Part shown: positions 57,859 to 64,000 of the stretch, piece after piece
How the letters are laid out: each line of letters begins with the position of its first letter
How positions within the stretch are numbered: position 1 is the stretch's first letter
Source of the DNA: Zhongshania marina
Lineage (GTDB): Bacteria; Pseudomonadota; Gammaproteobacteria; Pseudomonadales; Spongiibacteraceae
NCBI RefSeq assembly: GCF_002915595.1
Contig: NZ_PQGG01000007.1
Location: 124,001 to 188,000 of the forward strand
DNA: 64,000 bases
Direction of reading: 5' to 3'
Position numbers and translations under genes: made by a program
The notes under the pieces: model-generated
What the model was told of the DNA's origin: nothing
The model's database searches: none
Seen by the model: the letters and a program-made list of their open reading frames with translations, nothing else

Positions 57859-60663
57859 TTACAGGCTGCGTGCAATTTCCTTCACTTCGTACACTTCGAT
57901 CTTGTCACCGGGGCGTACATCTTTGTAGTTCTTAACGCCGATACCGCACTCAAGGCCATTCTTAACCTCATTAGCATCATCTTTAAAGCGGCGCAGAGAT
58001 TCCAGCTCGCCTTCATAGATCACGACATCTTGGCGCAGAACACGGATTCGCTTGCTACGATAAACCGTACCCTCAATAACCATACAACCGGCAATGTCAC
58101 CAAACTTAGGCGAACGGAATACGTCACGCACTTCGGCAACACCCACAATGTCTTCGCGCATTTCAGGACTTAACATACCCGTTAGTGCCGCAGTGACATC
58201 GTCGATAACATCGTAAATAACGCTGTAGTAACGAAGATCAACACCTTCGTTTTCAGCCAATCTGCGCGAACTTGCGTCCGCCCGCACATTAAAACCAAAC
58301 ATTACCGCACCAGAGGTCAATGCTAGGTTTACATCGGTTTCTGTAATACCACCAACACCGGCAGATACGATATTAACGCTAACTTCGTCGTTACCAATAT
58401 CCATCAACGACGCTTGCAGAGCTTCTAAAGAACCGCGCACATCCGTCTTAAGTACCACGTTCAAAATACGGCGCTCAGCAGATTCCATGCTTTCAAACAT
58501 GCGATCCAACTTGGCCGCTTGCTGACGCTTGATACGCTGTTCACGGTCACGCACTTGGCGGAAATCGGCAACTTCACGAGCGCGCTTGTCGTTTTCAACC
58601 ACAACAAAGCTATCACCGGCATCTGGCGTACCATCAAGACCCAATATTTCAACAGGAATTGAGGGACCAGCCTCTTTAACTGGCTTGCCATTTTCGTCAA
58701 GCATGGCACGTACACGACCAGAACACTGGCCCGCCAATACAATATCGCCCTGACGTAAAGTACCGCTTTGGATCAGTAGCGAAGCGACAGCACCGCGGCC
58801 CTTGTCTAGGCGAGATTCAATAACCAAACCTTGCGCTGGCAAATCTGCCGCAGCTTTCAATTCGAGCAATTCCGCTTGTAGCAGAACTGCGTCTAGCAAC
58901 TTATCGATGCCTTCGCCAGTGTGCGCAGATACATGCACAAACTGAGTATCACCGCCCCACTCTTCAGAAATAACGTCTTTCGCAGACAGCTCATTCTTAA
59001 CGCGATCAGGATCAGCGCCTTCTTTATCCATCTTGTTTACCGCAACAACCAGAGGCACACCCGCCGCTTTCGCGTGAGCTACTGCCTCTTCGGTTTGCGG
59101 CATCACGCCATCATCTGCCGCGACAACCAAAATAACGATGTCGGTACTTTTGGCACCGCGCGCACGCATGGCAGTAAATGCAGCGTGACCTGGGGTATCC
59201 AAGAAGGTGATCATGCCGTGACCGGTTTCAACGTGGTAAGCACCAATATGCTGGGTAATACCACCCGCCTCACCGCTGGCAACCTTAGTCTTACGAATAT
59301 AATCAAGCAACGATGTTTTACCGTGGTCTACATGACCCATAACGGTAACAACTGGAGCGCGAGTCATCATGGTACCTTCGCCACGCGCACCCAAGGTTTC
59401 CTCAAGCGCCTCTTCAACTGCGTCTTCAGAAACCAACTTAACTGTGTGGCCCATTTCTTCAACGACTAACTGCGCTGTTTCTTGGTCTATAGGCTGATTA
59501 ATGGTAACCATCATGCCCATCTTGATCATTTCTTTTATAACTTCCGCCGCCTTAACTTTCATCTGCTGCGCAAGCTCTGCCGCGGTGGTGGTTTCACCAA
59601 TATTAACGGCATAAACAATCTTATCTGTCGGCGCTTGGAATGCATGACGCTGCGCATCATCAGGCAGCTTCAGGGTCTTCTTCTTGCGGCGACCACCAAA
59701 TGAACCTGAACCATCCATATCGTCGCGCTTATTGCCGCGAGACTTTCCACCTTTACGACGTGGACGGTCATCATCTGCTCCAGCATCACTTGGCGCTGCG
59801 CGACGGTGATGACGAGGGGCAGGCTTTTCTGCACCATCATTGCCAGAATCTTTCGCGGCAGGTGCTGCTGCGGCCGGTGCTTTCACCTTCGCCTTAGCAT
59901 TACGGCGCTCTTCATCACGCTTCTTGTCGGCTAGCGCTTCAGCGCGGCGCTCTTGAACGCGCTTCTCTTCTTCCTTGCGGCGCAGAATAGCGCGCTGACG
60001 AAGCACTTCAGGGTCGACGTCTAAAACGTCCTCAACAATTTCTTTGTACTCATCTGTTTTATTCGCTGGCGCGGCGGTAGGCACCTCAACAACAGGCTCT
60101 TTTTCAGCCAACTCTGGCGCTTTTTCTTCAACGACTGGCGCAGGTTCAGGCTCGGGCTCAGGTTCTTTCTCAAGCTTAGGCTCTGGCGCTTTTTCTTCAA
60201 CAACCACCTCGGCCGGCTCTTCTTTTGCAACTTCAGCAACAGGCTCGGGAGCAGCTTCTACGGCAGCATCAAGCTTGACCTCAGCGGCGCTAACCGCTTC
60301 TTCGCTTTGCTCTACATCAGCGCGAGCACGCTCTTCCGCCGCAGCTTCTGCGGCCATTTCCGCTGGATCACGTTTGATATAGGTTCGCTTTTTACGAACC
60401 TCAATATTAACTGTCTTCTTCCCCGCACCAGACCCTGTTTTCAGTGTGCTTAGCGTCTTGCGCTTAAGGGTAATTCTCTGCGGGGCCTCGGCTGATTCTC
60501 CGTGGCTCCGCTTTAGGAAAGTCAGCAAAGTTTGCTTGTCTTCATCAGACACAACTTGCCCAGCAGCACTGTGAGACAGCCCCGCTTCTTTCATTTGTCG
60601 CAATAATCGTTCTACAGGCGCGCCAACGACTTCGGCAAGCTGGCTCACGGTAACTTCAGCCAT
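57859..60663 (-). CDS. infB: translation initiation factor IF-2
   Basis: A 934-residue GTPase that places fMet-tRNA on the ribosome. N-terminal IF2_N ([25 protein letters not shown], 1-50), a long Glu/Pro/Ala/Lys-rich linker (about 100-330), a second IF2_N ([31 protein letters not shown]), then the G domain: G1 [13 protein letters not shown]3 DTPGH, G4 NKMD. The C-terminal domains end with [26 protein letters not shown] precedes the ATG. Slightly longer than E. coli (890) because of the linker. Confidence 0.98.
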   Translation of the reverse strand: MAEVTVSQLAEVVGAPVERLLRQMKEAGLSHSAAGQVVSDEDKQTLLTFLKRSHGESAEAPQRITLKRKTLSTLKTGSGAGKKTVNIEVRKKRTYIKRDPAEMAAEAAAEERARADVEQSEEAVSAAEVKLDAAVEAAPEPVAEVAKEEPAEVVVEEKAPEPKLEKEPEPEPEPAPVVEEKAPELAEKEPVVEVPTAAPANKTDEYKEIVEDVLDVDPEVLRQRAILRRKEEEKRVQERRAEALADKKRDEERRNAKAKVKAPAAAAPAAKDSGNDGAEKPAPRHHRRAAPSDAGADDDRPRRKGGKSRGNKRDDMDGSGSFGGRRKKKTLKLPDDAQRHAFQAPTDKIVYAVNIGETTTAAELAQQMKVKAAEVIKEMIKMGMMVTINQPIDQETAQLVVEEMGHTVKLVSEDAVEEALEETLGARGEGTMMTRAPVVTVMGHVDHGKTSLLDYIRKTKVASGEAGGITQHIGAYHVETGHGMITFLDTPGHAAFTAMRARGAKSTDIVILVVAADDGVMPQTEEAVAHAKAAGVPLVVAVNKMDKEGADPDRVKNELSAKDVISEEWGGDTQFVHVSAHTGEGIDKLLDAVLLQAELLELKAAADLPAQGLVIESRLDKGRGAVASLLIQSGTLRQGDIVLAGQCSGRVRAMLDENGKPVKEAGPSIPVEILGLDGTPDAGDSFVVVENDKRAREVADFRQVRDREQRIKRQQAAKLDRMFESMESAERRILNVVLKTDVRGSLEALQASLMDIGNDEVSVNIVSAGVGGITETDVNLALTSGAVMFGFNVRADASSRRLAENEGVDLRYYSVIYDVIDDVTAALTGMLSPEMREDIVGVAEVRDVFRSPKFGDIAGCMVIEGTVYRSKRIRVLRQDVVIYEGELESLRRFKDDANEVKNGLECGIGVKNYKDVRPGDKIEVYEVKEIARSL

Positions 60664-60693
60664 TCATCATTCTCCCTAAACGGTACGACTCGC

Positions 60694-62196
60694 TTATTTT
60701 GCAGATTCGTCTTCGTCTGCAAACCACGGAGCACGGGCAGTCATAATTAACTCACCAGCCCGTTCTTCAGTCATGTCTTCAATGTCGAGAAGATCTTCAA
60801 CAGCCTGCTCGGCCAGATCCTCCATCGTTACAACGCCACGGCTAGCAAGGATAAAAGCAAGATGCCTCTCCATACCTTCCATTGTTAACAGGTCTTCAGC
60901 CGGTTCGGCGCTATCTAATTTTTCTTCACTGGCTATCGCTTGAGTCAATAAAGCATCTTTAGCGCGAGCGCGCAGTTCTTGCGCGAGCTCTTCGTCAAAG
61001 CCTTCGATAGACATCATTTCTTCAAGCGGTACGTAGGCAACCTCTTCCAAGGTTGTGAAGCCTTCTTCCACCAACACTTCAGCTATGTCTTCACCAACAT
61101 CTAGGGCATCAACAAAATAGCTAATAACTTGTCCAGATTCCTGCTCGTGCTTGGCGCCCATTTCTTCAATGCTCATCACATTGATAGTCCAGCCAGTTAA
61201 CTGACCGGCAAGACGAACGTTTTGACCTGCGCGACCAATTGCTTGGGCAAGATTGTCATCCGCCACACCAACATCCATCGTGTGGGTGTCTTCATCGACA
61301 ACAATAGACTCAACTTCAGCGGGCGCCATTGCATTAATAACTAGCTGGGCTGGATTGTCGTCCCACAAAATAATATCAACACGCTCATTACCCAGCTCGC
61401 CCGACACCGCCTGCACACGCGAACCACGCATACCAACACAAGCGCCAACAGGATCAATACGGCCGTCATTGGTTTTTACAGCAATTTTTGCCCGTGAACC
61501 TGGATCGCGGGCAGCGGCACGAATTTCAATAACGTCTTCAGAAACTTCGGGCACTTCAATTTTAAACAGCTCTATGAGCATTTCTGGACAAGCGCGACTC
61601 AAAAACAATTGTGGGCCGCGAGCCTCCGGGCGAACGTCTGCCAAAATGGCGCGAACCCGATCATTGATCCGAAACACTTCGCGACCAACCAATTCTTCGC
61701 GCGGCAATAGCGCTTCTGCGTTATTACCTAAATCGACGATAATACTGTCACGCGTCACTTTCTTAACGGTGCCATTAATCAGCTCACCGACACGCTCGCG
61801 ATATTCATCAACAATTTGTGCGCGCTCTGCTTCACGTACTTTTTGCACGATAACTTGCTTAGCGGTTTGCGCTGCAATACGACCAAAACCAACGTTTTCA
61901 ACGATCTCTTCGTAGGTGTCGCCCGCTTTTAAATCAGCGCTGTATTCATGCGCCTCTTCAATGGTGAGCTGAGTACCTAGCAGCGCCATCTCGTCATCAG
62001 GCATAACTAACCAACTGCGAAAGGTCTGATAATCTCCAGTATGGCGATCAATCACCACACGAATCTCAGAGTCTTCGTCATAACGCTTTTTGGCGGCTGT
62101 TGCCAATGCCTGTTCAATCGCTTCGAAAATAATGCTTTTAGAAACACCTTTTTCGTTCGATACGGCCTCAACTACCAGCAATATTTCTTTACTCAT
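60694..62196 (-). CDS. nusA: transcription termination/antitermination factor NusA
   Basis: A 500-residue RNA polymerase-binding protein. The N-terminal domain (1-125, [31 protein letters not shown]), S1 (about 135-200, [27 protein letters not shown]), KH1/KH2 (about 230-345, [47 protein letters not shown]) and two acidic repeat AR domains at the C-terminus ([48 protein letters not shown]) are all present, as in E. coli NusA (495). Between rimP (46 bases) and infB (30 bases). Confidence 0.98.
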   Translation of the reverse strand: MSKEILLVVEAVSNEKGVSKSIIFEAIEQALATAAKKRYDEDSEIRVVIDRHTGDYQTFRSWLVMPDDEMALLGTQLTIEEAHEYSADLKAGDTYEEIVENVGFGRIAAQTAKQVIVQKVREAERAQIVDEYRERVGELINGTVKKVTRDSIIVDLGNNAEALLPREELVGREVFRINDRVRAILADVRPEARGPQLFLSRACPEMLIELFKIEVPEVSEDVIEIRAAARDPGSRAKIAVKTNDGRIDPVGACVGMRGSRVQAVSGELGNERVDIILWDDNPAQLVINAMAPAEVESIVVDEDTHTMDVGVADDNLAQAIGRAGQNVRLAGQLTGWTINVMSIEEMGAKHEQESGQVISYFVDALDVGEDIAEVLVEEGFTTLEEVAYVPLEEMMSIEGFDEELAQELRARAKDALLTQAIASEEKLDSAEPAEDLLTMEGMERHLAFILASRGVVTMEDLAEQAVEDLLDIEDMTEERAGELIMTARAPWFADEDESAK

Positions 62197-62242
62197 TATC
62201 CGCCTCTTTCCGCAGCCGGCTATTTGAAATCATTAACCCCGA

Positions 62243-62704
62243 TTAAAACCGAGGCACGACATTCGCTTTATCAATCTGATCGAAGGGAAGCAAATATTCA
62301 TGCTCCTCAACCATCACCACTACATCACCATCCTCAATCCCCATCAGGCGACCAAGAAATTTACGCCGTCCGTCAAACGAGGTGCGTAAACGAACACTTA
62401 CATCACTACCTATATACTTCTCAAACTGCGCCAGAGTAAACAACGGTCTGTCCATTCCTGGCGACGACACCTCAAGGTTGTACTCGCCCGCAATAGGGTC
62501 TTCAACATCCATGACACCACTAATCTGATGACTTGCCTTTGCACAGTCATCAACACCAATGCCATTTTCGCTATCAATATACACACGCAGCATGGTGTGA
62601 CGGCCATGAGACTGGTAATCCAAGCCCCATAGCTCATAGCCGAGAGCTTCCACCCCCGGCCGCAATAATTCTTCTAACTTGACGGTCTTGTTGGACAAGT
62701 TCAC
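62243..62704 (-). CDS. rimP: ribosome maturation factor RimP
   Basis: A ~153-residue 30S assembly factor. Blocks: LRPGVEALGYELWGLDYQ, VDDCAKASHQISGVMDVEDPIAGEYNLEVSSPGMDRPLF and FEKYIGSDVSVRLRT. The start is taken as GTG at 62704 (GGTGGG upstream); TTG at 62698 is also possible. The frame is open to 62758, but that extension would read through a terminator hairpin at 62722-62736 and is not family-like. First gene of the rimP-nusA-infB-rbfA-truB-rpsO-pnp operon. Confidence 0.93.
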   Translation of the reverse strand: MNLSNKTVKLEELLRPGVEALGYELWGLDYQSHGRHTMLRVYIDSENGIGVDDCAKASHQISGVMDVEDPIAGEYNLEVSSPGMDRPLFTLAQFEKYIGSDVSVRLRTSFDGRRKFLGRLMGIEDGDVVVMVEEHEYLLPFDQIDKANVVPRF

Positions 62705-62721
62705 TACCCACCAATAAAAAA

Positions 62722-62736
62722 TGGGCCCAAGGCCCA
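62722..62736 (-). terminator. second leader terminator directly before rimP
   Basis: TGGGCC/GGCCCA, six pairs with a three-base loop, followed on the minus strand by six T. It ends 18 bases before the rimP start, the place of an attenuator. Confidence 0.75.
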
Positions 62737-62777
62737 CCATCGAAATTCTTTGACGCACGCCCTTTAGCGATACGAAA

Positions 62778-62798
62778 AAGCCCCTATGGAAGGGGCTT
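62778..62798 (-). terminator. first leader terminator upstream of rimP
   Basis: AAGCCCCT/AGGGGCTT, eight perfect pairs with a five-base loop, then TTT completing a T5 run on the minus strand. It is about 85-105 bases after the predicted transcription start at ~62882. Confidence 0.88.
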
Positions 62799-62844
62799 CT
62801 AAAAACTTCTGATCAATATAAAGCGAAGTCACCCTACGCTCAGA

Positions 62845-62854
62845 GGAAGCCCTT
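62845..62854 (-). promoter_or_regulatory. possible antiterminator segment in the rimP leader
   Basis: On the minus strand AAGGGCTTCC can pair by its GGGCTTC with GAAGCCC in the 5' arm of the first terminator (7 contiguous pairs). Such pairing would prevent that terminator. Inference only. Confidence 0.4.
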
Positions 62855-62888
62855 AAAACCGTTGCTGCCACCCCATATCAGGAGGCGC

Positions 62889-62917
62889 ATTATATTCGCC
62901 AAGCGCGCGCAGGTCAA
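62889..62917 (-). promoter_or_regulatory. strong sigma70-type promoter of the rimP-nusA-infB operon
   Basis: TTGACC (62917-62912), a 17-base spacer and a perfect TATAAT (62894-62889) on the minus strand. Transcription should start near 62882, giving a leader of about 180 bases to rimP. Confidence 0.82.
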
Positions 62918-62947
62918 GGTAAGTCCTCGCCCTCGAGCGCCGCCCGC

Positions 62948-64000
62948 CTATATATTTAGAACAACACCTAAGCGCTCCGCGATAATCTCAAAGTCAAAAG
63001 CCAGCTGATCCTCCCACAAGCTCACCAACCTTGGCAGCTGAGCCAAACCATCCTGCCCTGCGGGCAGCGCATACCTGCGCTGCGCCTCATCGGCCACCAC
63101 CAGCTCCTCCAACTCCAAATATACCGTTAGCTCCGGATAGCGCTTACATATGCGAATCAAACCAACTAAACACTGCTTCTTTTGCAGAGCCAGATCACGC
63201 TCCAAGCGCTCAAGTGCGAGACCGCGCTTTTCCGCTCGGTTAAACGTATTCTCCAATAAGCGCCCCAGCCCACCAGAAGGCGCCAACAGCTCCTCCTGTA
63301 TTTGCTGCCGTTTTTGCACGAGCTGACGAGCCTTCGGCACAAATGCTTTCACCAAGGCCCTAAACTCTTGCAATGGCAATTTAGCATCATCTAATGCCGA
63401 CGGGTCTTCTCGCAAACCAAGGGAGAAAACCTTATCTCGCCGCTTTTCTAGCAAACGCAGATAACTCAGTATACGTAACTCCAACTCCTCTACTGAATCA
63501 CTCAATAGCAAGGAGGATCGACTACTAAAATCGCGAATGTCCGCCGCCAGCTGGAGAAAATAGCTGCGCAAATTAAAAAACAAATAGTCGTGGTCGTCGT
63601 TTGTTCTCGCAAAAACACGCAGGGCCTGTGGCAATTTGACCAAGACATTATTGACCAGCAGCTCCTCAAACACCTTTAGCTTACCAGCAACCGCCATACC
63701 ATAGCCGGCGCCGTCAGCAGCGATATCTTCCGCCAGCAAGGGAAGCAACAGCTCAGCGCGCATCTTGTGCGCCGCATCCATAATCGCCATAACTCCAGCA
63801 CTTACCTGACGCTCCACCGTAACAACGCGACTGAGAGACCACGACAAGTGCTTTAAAATTTCGGGCTTATCCAGGGAGACAAACGGAATCGCCATGCCGT
63901 TAAAAAAAACAGCAGTACCATTCAACAACACATCCTCATGCAAAAATCGGCGCGCTGAATAAGGGTTAAGGGAAAAACTTTTTACCGGCCCAATTAAAAA
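62948..64000 (-). CDS. unrecognised protein, 5' end beyond the window
   Basis: The frame is open from the right edge to a stop at 62948, showing 350 residues; no start codon with a ribosome site is seen near 63943 (only a TTG), and the reading frame upstream of it (SFSLNPYSARRF) looks like protein, so the gene most likely begins outside. The visible part is helical and charged, with possible coiled coil around residues 170-270 (VEELELRILSYLRLLEKRRDKVFSLGL; VPKARQLVQKRQQIQEELLA) and no known motif. It ends 31 bases before the rimP promoter. I cannot name a family. Confidence 0.7.
   Translation of the reverse strand, partial: FLIGPVKSFSLNPYSARRFLHEDVLLNGTAVFFNGMAIPFVSLDKPEILKHLSWSLSRVVTVERQVSAGVMAIMDAAHKMRAELLLPLLAEDIAADGAGYGMAVAGKLKVFEELLVNNVLVKLPQALRVFARTNDDHDYLFFNLRSYFLQLAADIRDFSSRSSLLLSDSVEELELRILSYLRLLEKRRDKVFSLGLREDPSALDDAKLPLQEFRALVKAFVPKARQLVQKRQQIQEELLAPSGGLGRLLENTFNRAEKRGLALERLERDLALQKKQCLVGLIRICKRYPELTVYLELEELVVADEAQRRYALPAGQDGLAQLPRLVSLWEDQLAFDFEIIAERLGVVLNI

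Noticed and set aside
58921-59469. A 182-codon open frame on the plus strand within infB
   Set aside because: Antisense to the G domain of infB; no independent support.
61253-61915. A 220-codon open frame on the plus strand within nusA
   Set aside because: Antisense to nusA, rich in Ser/Thr/Arg as expected of the complement of an acidic coding frame, with no supporting signals.
62759-62888. Possible tRNA gene upstream of rimP, as in E. coli
   Set aside because: No cloverleaf, anticodon arm or T-loop sequence (GGTTCGAAT-like) could be found; the region is better explained as a leader with terminators.

Overview
The window looks like chromosomal DNA of a marine-type gammaproteobacterium close to Pseudomonas and Cellvibrionales. 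A Spongiibacteraceae-like organism (Zhongshania or Spongiibacter) is my best guess, inferred from gene content and order and not tested. The housekeeping blocks amiB-mutL-miaA-hfq-hflX-hflK-hflC-hisZ-purA, orn/rsgA, rhdA-psd, fimX/serB, parC and rimP-nusA-infB-rbfA-truB-rpsO-pnp are in the order known from gammaproteobacteria. I see no insertion sequences, prophage, CRISPR, tRNA or rRNA. Base composition looks even throughout.

Layout. 1-4277: a minus-strand beta-oxidation operon (3-hydroxyacyl-CoA dehydrogenase, thiolase, acyl-CoA dehydrogenase cut by the window edge) with a divergent OruR-like AraC regulator. 4286-6377: a GlxA-type regulator divergent from a nitronate monooxygenase-like flavoprotein, with a repeat-rich operator between them. 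6870-10813: a lipid cluster of a wax ester synthase/DGAT with a histone-like basic tail, an SDR and an acyl-CoA ligase. 11008-12135: a TPR/transglutaminase-like lipoprotein. 12213-16660: a beta-helix lipoprotein and a TonB-dependent receptor behind a promoter with tandem Pho boxes, which is the most striking accessory locus here. 16923-29841: the purA...nnr housekeeping string. 29958-34700: a lipoprotein, queG, an EstA-like autotransporter esterase and orn. 34853-49249: rsgA, rhdA, psd, the EF-P lysylation set (epmA, efp, epmB), a PilZ-like protein with FimX, serB, a YtjB-family membrane protein and parC. 49402-53726: small orphan genes, a SlyD-like isomerase, an exported hydrolase overlapping a DUF4105 protein, and a DUF3015 protein. 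53891-62704: the pnp...rimP translation/transcription operon. 62948-64000: an unrecognised protein that continues past the right edge.

How the genes work together. The left third is about lipid use and storage: fatty-acid activation, beta-oxidation and wax ester/TAG synthesis. The lipoprotein/TonB pair is predicted to be switched on by PhoB under phosphate limitation and so probably serves uptake of a phosphorus compound. The centre and right are mostly conserved core functions: membrane protease control, mismatch repair, tRNA modification, EF-P activation, ribosome maturation and RNA turnover. Two RNA-level signals stand out: a strong sigma70 promoter followed by two tandem intrinsic terminators ahead of rimP, and structured spacers around rpsO.
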